The notes beneath the pieces were generated by a model. It ran no database searches, was not told the origin of the DNA, and saw only the letters and a list, made by a program, of their open reading frames with translations. This document shows, in pieces, positions 31,574 to 40,203 of a stretch of 64,000 nucleotides of DNA (its first letter is position 1; each line of letters starts with the position of its first letter). The stretch is from Ferruginibacter paludis (GTDB lineage: Bacteria > Bacteroidota > Bacteroidia > Chitinophagales > Chitinophagaceae): contig NZ_JAUFQJ010000024.1 of assembly GCF_030409685.1 (NCBI RefSeq), positions 248,001 to 312,000 of the forward strand, given 5' to 3'. The translations under genes and the position numbers were made by a program.

Positions 31574-32156
31574 GTACTTGCTGTTGCTTTTTATATCGTT
31601 TCCACAAAATTATTCCGGGTATTAGCCAGGCAAAAAGGCCGCAGGCTGCCATCAGCAACATATCTGTTTTAAACGGGGTATAAATGGAAAATATACTTAT
31701 CACCCAACAAGTCATTCCTCCAATGATCATTGGTTTAAACTTAAAGATGCCTCCGGTAATAAAAGTTGGAATTCCGTATAACATCATAATCAGCGTAGTT
31801 GAACTTTCTCCACCCCAGCGACTGTTGTAAAATGAAGTTATAAAGATGCAAACGGTAAAACTAATCCATACATAATGCATCGTCTCCTCATCATGCCCTA
31901 TAAATTTTTTTCCCCGCTTTTCTTTTACTGCAAAATATACCTGCGGCAAAAGTGCAAGCAATAAAAGAAGCCATATGTCAAATCCAATATCAATCTTAAA
32001 TTCGATTTGACCCCAGGTAACGATACTGCAAAATATAATTAATACACCCCACACAATGCTGGCAATACCTTTGGAAACATAACTCCGCTTTGCTTTTCCA
32101 ATCATCTCCCCGATCAGCTGCAGACTTTCTTCTGTTGAAAATTGTTGTTCCTTCAT
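31566..32156 (-). CDS. Five- or six-helix membrane protein coupled to the wHTH regulator
   Basis: A 196-residue protein. The cytosolic N-terminal helix FSTEESLQLIGEMIGKAKRS is followed by several hydrophobic segments (IASIVWGVLIIFCSIVTWGQ, IWLLLLLALLPQVYFAV, MIIGGMTCWVISIFSIY, MLLMAACGLFAWLIPGIILW). It has no known catalytic domain. It is translationally coupled to the wHTH regulator, so it may sense or antagonise it. The neighbour at 32195-32398 is a decayed copy of its N-terminal part. Confidence 0.82.
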   Translation of the reverse strand: MKEQQFSTEESLQLIGEMIGKAKRSYVSKGIASIVWGVLIIFCSIVTWGQIEFKIDIGFDIWLLLLLALLPQVYFAVKEKRGKKFIGHDEETMHYVWISFTVCIFITSFYNSRWGGESSTTLIMMLYGIPTFITGGIFKFKPMIIGGMTCWVISIFSIYTPFKTDMLLMAACGLFAWLIPGIILWKRYKKQQQVHV

Positions 32157-32194
32157 TTAATTCAATTTTTATTTTTTGTATTGCTTCGACCTAA

Positions 32195-32398
32195 TTATTC
32201 GGTAACAATGAAGTCAGTCATTATAATGATACAAGTACGCTTTATTTTTTTAGAAAGTATTGCAATAAAGAGCCATAAAAACCACCCATCCCCACAAAAT
32301 AAAAAAACACTGCCGCCAGCAACAGTGTTTTTTGTTTTGGAAATCATGTTCTGAATTAAATCAATACTTTGCTGCGGAGAAAAATTTTCCTGTTCCAT
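32195..32398 (-). pseudogene. Decayed paralogue of the adjacent membrane-protein gene
   Basis: From the ATG at 32398 the frame reads MEQENFSPQQSIDLIQNMIS and KTKNTVAGG, matching FSTEESLQLIGEMIGKAKRS of the intact 31566 gene. After a T7 run (A7 on plus at about 32302-32308) the frame turns into SVFLFCGDGWFLW. In another frame the same bases give the expected membrane sequence ILWGWVVFMAL, and shortly after a third frame gives SLLQYFL. At least two frame changes within about 70 bp indicate decay. The copy ends at 32195 after 67 codons, compared with 196 in the intact gene. Confidence 0.72.
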
Positions 32399-32449
32399 AT
32401 TTAAAGGCGTTGAAAGTATAGCAAACAATTACTATCGTGATCTGAAAAA

Positions 32450-33091
32450 TTATTTACAATCTTTAATCAGTGATTCAGTTCTTTCCTTACCCCAGTTCGG
32501 ACTGATATCACTGGCAGGTTTAAAAGTTGCGTATCTATCCAAAGCAGTCTGCAACTGAGGTTTAGCCGTTTTGCATCCGCCTCCAAACTGCTCGGGTGTA
32601 TATTTTAAGCCCTGGCCTTTTAAAAAATATGGTCGCGGATTGGTGGCATCCTGCTGCATGGCAACTTCCATATTGCTGTTGCTTTCCTGGCCATACTCCT
32701 GCCACCGCTGCATGGGATTTACCATCATGTGGCAACTGGCTATCATACTCTTGATGCAGGATATTTCTGAATTGTTTGGCGAAAGCGAATCTGCTTTTGC
32801 AATCAGCTCAGTAGCCTTATCTGCATAGCTATCTATTTTATCTTTATCCTGTTCCATAAAACCATAGTTTACCTGGCAAAAGGCAGCATAATAATAAGGC
32901 AGCCACTGATTTTTTTCCGCATTGGCAATTCGTTCAAAATTATTGGCAACATTTAAAAGTTCCGGAGGGTTTTTAAAACCGGTGTCCATTGCTGCAAGAT
33001 TTTTTTTCATGGCCGCAGTAAACTTTTCACTTTGTGCAAACGAGGCTACTGCTGTCAGTAATACGAATGCGGAGATAAATAATTGTTTCAT
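32450..33091 (-). CDS. Periplasmic TPR-like protein downstream of the TonB receptor
   Basis: About 213 residues from the ATG at 33091 (MKQLFISAFVLLTAVASFAQ, a signal peptide); the longer frame to 33172 would run into the receptor gene. The mature part is helical, with TPR-like pairs (NVANNFERIANAEKNQWLPY, YADKATELIAKADSLSPNNS, EVAMQQDATNPRPYFLKGQG). It lies 37 bp downstream of the TonB-receptor gene, so the two are probably co-transcribed. It may be a periplasmic partner of the receptor. No catalytic motif is visible. Confidence 0.82.
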   Translation of the reverse strand: MKQLFISAFVLLTAVASFAQSEKFTAAMKKNLAAMDTGFKNPPELLNVANNFERIANAEKNQWLPYYYAAFCQVNYGFMEQDKDKIDSYADKATELIAKADSLSPNNSEISCIKSMIASCHMMVNPMQRWQEYGQESNSNMEVAMQQDATNPRPYFLKGQGLKYTPEQFGGGCKTAKPQLQTALDRYATFKPASDISPNWGKERTESLIKDCK

Positions 33092-33128
33092 TTTTTTGAT
33101 TTTAATTGGTGTTGGTTGAATAAAACTT

Positions 33129-35381
33129 TTATAAATTATTGTTGATTGCATCCTGTGTTCTGTCAATACCAAAACTCAGGAAACAGCCGATAAAAACAAA
33201 ACGCTTGCTGGGTGGTGTCACAGCTTCTTTTCTGCTGCCATCATAGCTATAGTTATAATTGTAAACAATATTTTGTCCCAGTACATTGGTTACTCCCAGT
33301 ACCCAAACCGTAAAGGTTCTGGCATCTTTTTTACCAATATTCGGCAACCAGTTTACACTAAAACTCATGCTGTTGTAGTTGATGGTTTTGCCTGCATCTG
33401 TAATAACATATTTGTCATTCGCATTTTTGGCAATGCGGTAATAAGGCCGGCCGGTAGCAAAATTATAACTCAGGTTAAACTGTGTTTTTAAAGGCAGAAA
33501 AAAACGTTTAAACACAAATGCGGCAGTATGCGTAGCAGCAAAGGATGGTTGTATTGCCGTAGGATAGTTTAGAAAATCTCTTTTGGTGTTGAGATACGAA
33601 TAAGATAACCAGTAGTCTACATTTTTGATTGTCTTCTTATCCCGCCAAAAAAATTCAATTCCCTTAGCATCACCATAGCCATTGTTATTCGCGGCTATTT
33701 CCCGGCCACCAATACTGCTGTCTGTTTTATACAGGTTACTGTATTTTTTGTAAAACAACTCTGTCCGTAAAGTATAGTCTTTTGTTTGTTTGGAGTACTG
33801 AAAAATATAGTGACTGGCCCTTGAATAATCAAGCCCTGCGAGGCCCGGCAAATATTTTCTTTCGGGATTTTGATAAAAAATGCCATAGGCAAATGAAGCC
33901 TGGCTGTTTGCACCCACTTTATATGCCAGCGAAATTCGCGGCGCAATATTCCATTTGTCAACAATGGTTGAATGTTCCAGGCGGCTGCCAATTTTTGCGG
34001 CTAAATTATTGGTTACATAAATATCTGTCTCTGCAAACGCCGCCAGCAGGTGATCGTTTACCTGTTGTGTAAATTTTGTACCATCATATAAAGTGTAAGT
34101 AGATTTTTCGTTACTGTAAAAATAATCGGTTCCAAAACGGATGGCATTTAAACCAAACAATTTCTTTTCAAAAACTACTCTTGCCTGTGCATAGCGGGCC
34201 TTATTGAGCAGGTTAAAATTTTTATAATTGAGTAAAGGATTGGTTCCGGTAAATTTTCTGTTGTCAGCATCCTGCATTTCGTTTACAATATCATCTTTAT
34301 TGGTACTGAAGCTAATGCCGGTATTTACTTTCCAGCCATTGCCAATCCTGTCCTTCCAGCTAATGTTTTGGTAGGTATTGATATTGTTGATGGAAAAAGC
34401 ATCTTTCAAAACAGCAGAATCAATATCCCGTGAACGAAACCCGGTCTTGTTGGTACTGACATACCCGTAATATTTTATAAACCCACCATTCTTTGTTTTT
34501 ATCCTGAAATTGGCATCTGCCTGTTTTGCAAGCGGTACCTGGAAGAAATCCTGCTTTTGTTTTATAACATTAAATGCAAGCCAAAGATTGGTGTAATTAA
34601 CAGACACGCCCCAGGATGATTTTTTATCTTTTGACAGATGCTGGATACCGCCGCCAACACCCACAACCGAAATGCCCAGGTCAGCCTCAGTCTTTTCAGG
34701 CAGGTCTTTGCTTTCAAGTATCAATGCAGATGACAATGCTTGTCCGTACAGGGCAGAATAACCTCCGGTGCTGAAAACGGTGCCTTTAAATAAAAACGGG
34801 TTAAAGCGGCCTCTTGTAGCGATGCCCGGTGTACTGCTGTAAAAAAAGTTATTTACCAGGTTACCATCCATAAAAATCTTGCTTTCGGTGGCTGTACCTC
34901 CCCTTACAAATAATCCCTCACTCTCGCCTACCTGCTGGGTGCCGGGCAACGATTTAAAGGCACTGGTGACATCGCCATTGGCGCTGGGTGTAGTTACAAT
35001 GTCAATATCGCTTAAAACTGCGCCCTTGTTTTTATCACTTGCTTCAAATGAACCTGCCGAAATTACCACGGCTTTCAATTCTGTAATTTGTTCCTTCATT
35101 GAAAGATTCAGGGTAACAGGGGTAGGACCGAGCACTATTTTCTGAGATATGGCATAATATCCTGATATGGTAGCTTCCAGTTGCTGTTCTCCCTTCTCAT
35201 CTGTAGAAAAAGAATAGTGGCCCGTGGAATCCGTAGTCGCCCCATCGTACGTATTTTTTAAAGCTACGCTTACTCCTCTGAGCGCTTTATTTTTATTGTC
35301 AGTTACATGCCCGGAAATGGAAATTTGAGCTGTTAAAGGTAAAAAATGAAAGAAAAAAATAATGGATAATGCTGTCTTCAT
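33129..35381 (-). CDS. TonB-dependent outer-membrane receptor with carboxypeptidase-like N-terminal domain
   Basis: A 750-residue protein with a signal peptide (ending PLTAQ). A CarboxypepD_reg-like domain follows (ISGHVTDNKNKALRGVSVAL, residues about 22-110), then a plug domain (DIDIVTTPSANGDVTSAFKS, GTQQVGESEGLFVRGGTATE) and a 22-strand-type barrel. It has no adjacent SusD gene, so it is less likely to import polysaccharide and more likely to handle iron complexes, peptides or other small ligands. The last residue is Leu rather than a clear aromatic. A TPR-like protein is encoded directly downstream. Confidence 0.92.
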   Translation of the reverse strand: MKTALSIIFFFHFLPLTAQISISGHVTDNKNKALRGVSVALKNTYDGATTDSTGHYSFSTDEKGEQQLEATISGYYAISQKIVLGPTPVTLNLSMKEQITELKAVVISAGSFEASDKNKGAVLSDIDIVTTPSANGDVTSAFKSLPGTQQVGESEGLFVRGGTATESKIFMDGNLVNNFFYSSTPGIATRGRFNPFLFKGTVFSTGGYSALYGQALSSALILESKDLPEKTEADLGISVVGVGGGIQHLSKDKKSSWGVSVNYTNLWLAFNVIKQKQDFFQVPLAKQADANFRIKTKNGGFIKYYGYVSTNKTGFRSRDIDSAVLKDAFSINNINTYQNISWKDRIGNGWKVNTGISFSTNKDDIVNEMQDADNRKFTGTNPLLNYKNFNLLNKARYAQARVVFEKKLFGLNAIRFGTDYFYSNEKSTYTLYDGTKFTQQVNDHLLAAFAETDIYVTNNLAAKIGSRLEHSTIVDKWNIAPRISLAYKVGANSQASFAYGIFYQNPERKYLPGLAGLDYSRASHYIFQYSKQTKDYTLRTELFYKKYSNLYKTDSSIGGREIAANNNGYGDAKGIEFFWRDKKTIKNVDYWLSYSYLNTKRDFLNYPTAIQPSFAATHTAAFVFKRFFLPLKTQFNLSYNFATGRPYYRIAKNANDKYVITDAGKTINYNSMSFSVNWLPNIGKKDARTFTVWVLGVTNVLGQNIVYNYNYSYDGSRKEAVTPPSKRFVFIGCFLSFGIDRTQDAINNNL

Positions 35382-35865
35382 CGCCTTACGATTTCATCAC
35401 AAACGTAAAGTAGTTTATTGTATAAACCAAATTAAATTATTTATTTTTGGCTTGTTTCGGCTTAATAAAAATACATTTTAGAGCGTTGAATTTTATTCTA
35501 TTATTTTGATAATCAGATATTTAGATGCGTTCAAACTTGAGTTCTGTCGCCAGCAATATGGGTGAAAACTTATTAACATCCCAAAAGATTTATTTTTTTA
35601 TGTGGGCGCAATTTGTAATTTAGCAATAGAATTTAATGGGTTAGTAAGTACAAAGGGTCAGCAGAAATGTTGACCCTTTTACTTTTACGACGAGTTTAAT
35701 TACAGGCCGTTTTCTTCCTTACATCTATATTATTTTTTGTCTTTTTTAGCCTTAAATTTTGCTAAAAAATATTTTCCTTATACTATTTATGCCCGTTATT
35801 TTTTTAATCATTATTGTTTTTAAAAAATAAATGCGGCTAAATTTTTTACGTTTTAATTTTACCGG
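35382..35865. other. 484-bp intergenic region with a candidate short transcript
   Basis: The region lies between the divergent TonB-receptor and radA genes. It contains one strong hairpin near 35652-35680 (listed separately) in AT-rich sequence and no ORF worth listing. Directly before radA, TAATTTTA at 35854-35861 resembles a -7 box. Confidence 0.5.
35652..35684 (+). terminator. Hairpin with T-rich tail in the radA upstream region
   Basis: AAAGGGTCA (35652-35660) pairs with TGACCCTTT (35671-35679), with extra pairs toward the loop, then TTTACTTTT. There is no gene directly before it on the plus strand, so it may end a small RNA starting near 35600 or terminate antisense readthrough. Confidence 0.5.
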
Positions 35866-37248
35866 ATGAGTAAAACCAAGTCAGCATTTTTTTGTCAGAG
35901 TTGCGGATATGAAAGTACCAAGTGGACAGGGAAATGTCCATCATGTAATAACTGGAATACTTTTGTTGAAGAAGTAATTGTTAAAGGAAATGACAAACAG
36001 GAAATCAATGAATGGAAAGAATACAATGGCGTTGGAAAATTAAAAACCATTTCGATTAATGATGTAAGCAGTGCAGAAGAAAAAAGAATCATTACAAAAG
36101 ATGCTGAAGTAAACCGCGTACTGGGAGGCGGCATTGTGATGGGCAGTATTGTGCTTGTGGCTGGCGAACCCGGAATTGGCAAGTCTACTTTGTTTTTACA
36201 AATAGGGCTTCAGTTGAAAGACGTGGTAACATTGTATATCAGTGGTGAAGAAAGCGAACAGCAGATAAAAATGCGGGCAGACCGGGTAGGCATTAAGAGC
36301 GATCATTTTTACCTGCTTACCGAAACCAATACACAGACCATTTTCCAGGAAATAAAAAAATTGAAACCACAGCTTGTAATTGTCGACAGCATACAAACAT
36401 TGCAATCGCCTTTTGTGGAAAGTGGTCCGGGCAGCGTTAGCCAGATAAGAGAATGTGCCGCTGAATTGCAACGCTTCGCCAAAGAAACCAACACGCCTGT
36501 TTTCCTGATTGGTCACATTACAAAAGATGGAAGTATTGCGGGCCCGAAAATACTGGAACATATGGTAGACACCGTATTGCAGTTTGAGGGCGATCGTCAT
36601 TATGCTTACCGCATTTTACGCACTCTAAAAAACCGTTTCGGTTCAACTGCCGAACTGGGCATTTATGAAATGACCGGTGATGGTATGCGGGCAGTAACCA
36701 ATCCATCCGAAATATTAATCACGCAGAAGGAAGAACAACTGAGTGGTATTGCCATTGCAGCAACCATCGAAGGTATACGGCCGCTGTTGATAGAAGGACA
36801 AGCGCTGGTAACGCAAAGTGTGTATGGCACGCCGCAACGAACCGTTAGTGGTTTTGATTTGCGCAGGCTTCAATTGTTGCTGGCAGTGCTGGAAAAAAGG
36901 GGTGGCTTCCACTTTGGTGTTAAAGATGTATTTGTAAATATTGCCGGTGGTATAAAAATAGAAGACCCTTCTATCGACCTTGCCATTGTATGTGCCCTGT
37001 TGAGCAGTTACGAAGATGTTCCGGTGAACCAGCATTACTGCTTTGCCGGCGAAGTGGGTTTGAGCGGTGAGATAAGAGCGGTAAACCGCATTGAACAACG
37101 CATTGCCGAAGCAGAAAAACTGGGCTTTGAAAAAATTATTGTTAGTAAGTACAATGCCAAATCGCTGGGCAAAGTAAAAGGAGGCGGTTCAGGTATTGAA
37201 ATAGTTCCTTTGGCAAAAGTGGAAGAGTTGTATCAATATTTGTTTTAA
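35866..37248 (+). CDS. radA: DNA repair protein RadA
   Basis: A 460-residue protein. The N-terminal zinc finger has Cys10, Cys13, Cys24 and Cys27 (FFCQSCGYESTKWTGKCPSC). A RecA-like ATPase core follows with Walker A GEPGIGKSTL, Walker B LVIVDSIQ and the RadA-specific KNRFG motif (TLKNRFGSTAELGIYEM). The C-terminal Lon-like domain includes GGIKIEDPSIDLAIVCALLS. The protein helps branch migration during recombinational repair. The length is as expected (about 450). Confidence 0.96.
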   Translation: MSKTKSAFFCQSCGYESTKWTGKCPSCNNWNTFVEEVIVKGNDKQEINEWKEYNGVGKLKTISINDVSSAEEKRIITKDAEVNRVLGGGIVMGSIVLVAGEPGIGKSTLFLQIGLQLKDVVTLYISGEESEQQIKMRADRVGIKSDHFYLLTETNTQTIFQEIKKLKPQLVIVDSIQTLQSPFVESGPGSVSQIRECAAELQRFAKETNTPVFLIGHITKDGSIAGPKILEHMVDTVLQFEGDRHYAYRILRTLKNRFGSTAELGIYEMTGDGMRAVTNPSEILITQKEEQLSGIAIAATIEGIRPLLIEGQALVTQSVYGTPQRTVSGFDLRRLQLLLAVLEKRGGFHFGVKDVFVNIAGGIKIEDPSIDLAIVCALLSSYEDVPVNQHYCFAGEVGLSGEIRAVNRIEQRIAEAEKLGFEKIIVSKYNAKSLGKVKGGGSGIEIVPLAKVEELYQYLF

Positions 37249-37307
37249 AAAAATGACAGCTCAGCCAAAAGCTTTGATTCCGAAATGGTTTGCTGTACAT
37301 TTAATAT

Positions 37308-38009
37308 GTGCCTTTTTTTAAAACCATATTATCAGATACCGTTCATCTTTTTTACCCGCATATATGTACCGGGTGCGGCAGTGATCTGTTAAATCCAGAT
37401 AGCCTGCTGTGTTTGAAATGTATCACCAATTTACCGACTACTAATTTTGCGTTGTATGCCAACAACCCGGTAGAGAAAATATTCTGGGGGCGTATACCAT
37501 TAACCGCTGCACACAGTGAATACTATTTTTCTAAAAACGCTCTTATACAACAACTCATTCACCAGTTAAAATACAAACGTAATACCAGCATCGGAATGTA
37601 TTTAGGTGAGCTGATGGGTAAAAGCCTGGTAGAAAGCAATCGCTTTGATACAGTAGATGCATTGATACCCTTACCGCTTTATCCTGACAAAGAAAGAAAA
37701 CGCGGCTATAACCAGGCAGCAATTATTTGCGATGGGATGTCATCAGTAATGAATATTCCAGTTATTAAAAACAATGTGCTTCGCCAGCGCTATACAGACA
37801 CGCAAACAAAAAAGCACCGTATTGAAAGATGGGAAAATGTAGCGGGTAGTTTTACTTGTAAAATACCTGGCCAGCTGTCCGGCAAACATCTCTTGCTGGT
37901 TGATGATGTCGTTACGACTGGAGCCACGTTGGAGGCTTGCGGCAGTACAATTGCTGCGATTGAAAACGTACAACTGAGCATTGCAACACTGGCTCATGCA
38001 CCCAAATAA
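37308..38009 (+). CDS. ComF-family phosphoribosyltransferase-like protein
   Basis: A 233-residue protein starting at GTG 37308; an in-frame stop lies just upstream and no nearer ATG exists. The N-terminal zinc ribbon has Cys20, Cys23, Cys35 and Cys38 (HICTGCGSDLLNPDSLLCLK). The family motif YFSKNALIQQLIHQLKYKRN follows, then RKRGYNQAAIICDGM and the PRPP-type loop LLLVDDVVTTGATLEACG. ComF proteins assist DNA uptake in competent bacteria and are widespread otherwise. It lies 59 bp after radA, so it may share its transcript; both act on single-stranded DNA. Confidence 0.9.
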   Translation: MPFFKTILSDTVHLFYPHICTGCGSDLLNPDSLLCLKCITNLPTTNFALYANNPVEKIFWGRIPLTAAHSEYYFSKNALIQQLIHQLKYKRNTSIGMYLGELMGKSLVESNRFDTVDALIPLPLYPDKERKRGYNQAAIICDGMSSVMNIPVIKNNVLRQRYTDTQTKKHRIERWENVAGSFTCKIPGQLSGKHLLLVDDVVTTGATLEACGSTIAAIENVQLSIATLAHAPK

Positions 38010-38048
38010 AAGCATACCATTAATAAAGCGGCAATTAACTATTTTTGA

Positions 38049-39482
38049 ATGATGAAGCAAAGTACTCCAAATATTTTCAGGCTGCGATTTTCAGGAAGTC
38101 TGTTGATTACAATATGTTGCCTGCTTTTTTCCTCCTGCCAGAAAGATTCTTTTATCACCAGTCAAAATGCACAGCTGTCAACGAGTGTAGATAGTCTGAA
38201 GTATGATACTGTTTTTACCAGTATTGGTTCCATTACGCAGTCATTTAAAATCAGCAATCCTAACAATCAAAAATTGTTATTGAGTACAGTTAAACTGATG
38301 GCCGGTCCTGCATCTGCTTTTAAAATAAATATCAACGGCTCACCTTCTGACGAAGCAAATAATATTGAGATTGCTGCCAATGATAGTATTTATGTTTTTG
38401 TTACAATACATGTTAATCCGACGTTCAATAATCTGCCCTTTGTTGTAAAGGATAGCATTATGATAAGCTACAACGGTAACACCCGCTTTGTGCAATTGCA
38501 GGCGTATGGCCAAAATGCCAATTTTTTAAAAAGCCGGGTAATTAAAGGCGATGTAAAGTGGAGCAGCCCGTTGCCTTATGTATTGCTCGGCAGTTTGCAT
38601 ATTGAAAGTGGCGCCACACTTACGATAGACTCCGGATGCAAAATATATTCGCATGCGGATGCACCCGTCATTGTGGATGGTACACTCATCATAAATGGTA
38701 CAAAAGAAAAAAAAGTAATTTTTAGCGGCGACCGGCTGGATGCGGATTATAAAAGTTTACCTGCCAGCTGGCCGGGTATTTATTTCAGGGAAAGCAGTAA
38801 GAACAATGTGTTGACTTATGCCATTGTAAAAAATGCCTACCAGGCGGTGGTAGCTGAAAAACCATCTGTAAACAGCAACCCAAAATTGGTGTTACATCAA
38901 TGTATCATTGACAATGCGTATGATGCCGGCCTGCTTTGTGTTAATTCAAGTGTTGATGCTGATAATAGCTTAATCACCAATTGTGGCACCAATATCGGTT
39001 TAACCTATGGCGGAAAATATCATCTTACCAACTGTACTGTGGCGGCTTATTCCACTTCTTATATTACGCATAAAAAACCTGTGCTGACAGTGACAGATTA
39101 TGCTACCTTAAATGGCGCAACCCTGTCGGCAGATTTGAATGCAGTATTTCGCAATTGTATTTTCTGGAGCGATAACAGCAGTGTAGATAATGAGGTGGCT
39201 ACAGATAAACAGGGTTCAGGTGCTTTTAATGTAGTGTTCGACCATTGCTTGTATAAAGCAAAAGAAGATCCCATAAATTGTACAATTACCGAAGCGGTAA
39301 AGAACCAGGATCCATTATTTGATTCGGTAGATGTTGCCAAACAACTGTTCGATTTTCATATCAATAATAGCCTGGCCCCGGGAATTGACAAGGGAATTGG
39401 TGGCATTGGTTTTGTGAAAGATCTGGATGATAACAAACGGTCGGTAGGCTTGCCGGATATCGGTTGTTATGAAAAACAATAA
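38049..39482 (+). CDS. Lipoprotein with right-handed beta-helix-like repeats
   Basis: A 477-residue protein with lipobox CCLLFSSCQKD near residue 27. After an Ig-like segment (TVFTSIGSITQSFKISNPNN) the rest shows short beta-helix turns: GATLTIDSGCKIYSHADAPV, VDGTLIINGTKEKKVIFSGD, NPKLVLHQCIIDNAYDAGLL and VFRNCIFWSDNSSVDNEVA. The end SVGLPDIGCYEKQ is the usual closure of choice-of-anchor-Q/beta-helix surface proteins. It is likely surface or periplasmic. A direct function cannot be assigned. Confidence 0.85.
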   Translation: MMKQSTPNIFRLRFSGSLLITICCLLFSSCQKDSFITSQNAQLSTSVDSLKYDTVFTSIGSITQSFKISNPNNQKLLLSTVKLMAGPASAFKININGSPSDEANNIEIAANDSIYVFVTIHVNPTFNNLPFVVKDSIMISYNGNTRFVQLQAYGQNANFLKSRVIKGDVKWSSPLPYVLLGSLHIESGATLTIDSGCKIYSHADAPVIVDGTLIINGTKEKKVIFSGDRLDADYKSLPASWPGIYFRESSKNNVLTYAIVKNAYQAVVAEKPSVNSNPKLVLHQCIIDNAYDAGLLCVNSSVDADNSLITNCGTNIGLTYGGKYHLTNCTVAAYSTSYITHKKPVLTVTDYATLNGATLSADLNAVFRNCIFWSDNSSVDNEVATDKQGSGAFNVVFDHCLYKAKEDPINCTITEAVKNQDPLFDSVDVAKQLFDFHINNSLAPGIDKGIGGIGFVKDLDDNKRSVGLPDIGCYEKQ

Positions 39483-39530
39483 AAATTAAACAAACCGTTA
39501 TTTTATACGTTATAAACCAAAATCAATTGT

Positions 39531-40103
39531 ATGATCAAATTATTATCTGTCAGCCTTGCGCTTTTGTTTAGTGCAACCACTACTAAAAACACATCGATGC
39601 AAAACGCAAATCCTTCTTCAGCCACGGTTTCTTCCAAATCAATCTATGATTTCAAAGTAGAAGCCCTTGACGGCAGCACCATTGACTTTGCCAAATTCAA
39701 AGGCAAAAAAATATTGATTGTAAACACAGCATCTGCCTGTGGATTTACGCCGCAATATGAAGGTCTGGAAGCTTTATACAAAAAATACCAGGACAAACTG
39801 GTTATCGTAGGTTTTCCTGCGAATAACTTCGGCGGACAGGAGCCTGGCACAAACGGCGAAATAAAAGAGTTTTGCAAAAAGAATTACGGCGTTACTTTTC
39901 CGATGGCGGCTAAAATTTCCGTAAAGGGAGATGATACAGCGCCCATTTATAAATGGCTTTGCAACAAAAGTGAAAACGGCGTTTTGGATGCAACCATCAC
40001 CTGGAACTTTAATAAATTTTTGCTTGATGAAAACGGACACATTGTTACCAAATTTGACAGCAAGGTTACCCCGATGAGCGATGAATTAACTAGTAAATTA
40101 TAA
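39531..40103 (+). CDS. Exported glutathione peroxidase family protein
   Basis: A 190-residue thiol peroxidase. A hydrophobic N-terminus (about residues 1-20) and a 15-residue Ser/Asn-rich spacer suggest export, unlike most cytosolic homologues. The catalytic tetrad is visible: Cys70 in NTASACGFTPQY, Gln in NNFGGQEP, and Trp/Asn in WNFNKFLLDENG. The active residue is Cys, not selenocysteine. It reduces hydroperoxides, in bacteria usually with thioredoxin. It is followed by a strong terminator. Confidence 0.92.
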   Translation: MIKLLSVSLALLFSATTTKNTSMQNANPSSATVSSKSIYDFKVEALDGSTIDFAKFKGKKILIVNTASACGFTPQYEGLEALYKKYQDKLVIVGFPANNFGGQEPGTNGEIKEFCKKNYGVTFPMAAKISVKGDDTAPIYKWLCNKSENGVLDATITWNFNKFLLDENGHIVTKFDSKVTPMSDELTSKL

Positions 40104-40123
40104 AACAAAAATAATACTTTTAG

Positions 40124-40151
40124 AGCGGCACCTATTGGTGCCGCTTTTTGT
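40124..40151 (+). terminator. Terminator after the glutathione peroxidase gene
   Basis: AGCGGCACC (40124-40132) pairs perfectly with GGTGCCGCT (40137-40145) across TATT, followed by five T. The 5' end of the longest holB reading frame overlaps it, which argues for the downstream holB start. Confidence 0.88.
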
Positions 40152-40191
40152 TTTGCCAATAATTGCTGCTTCGGTTAAACCCGTTAAAAAC

Positions 40192-40199
40192 TATATTTG
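40192..40199 (+). promoter_or_regulatory. Candidate -7 box directly before holB
   Basis: TATATTTG fits the TAnnTTTG -7 consensus exactly. It ends 4 nt before the proposed GTG start, so transcription would start at or very near the start codon, giving a leaderless or very short-leader mRNA. No good TTTG is found 19-21 nt upstream. Confidence 0.45.
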
Positions 40200-40203
40200 C
40201 ACC

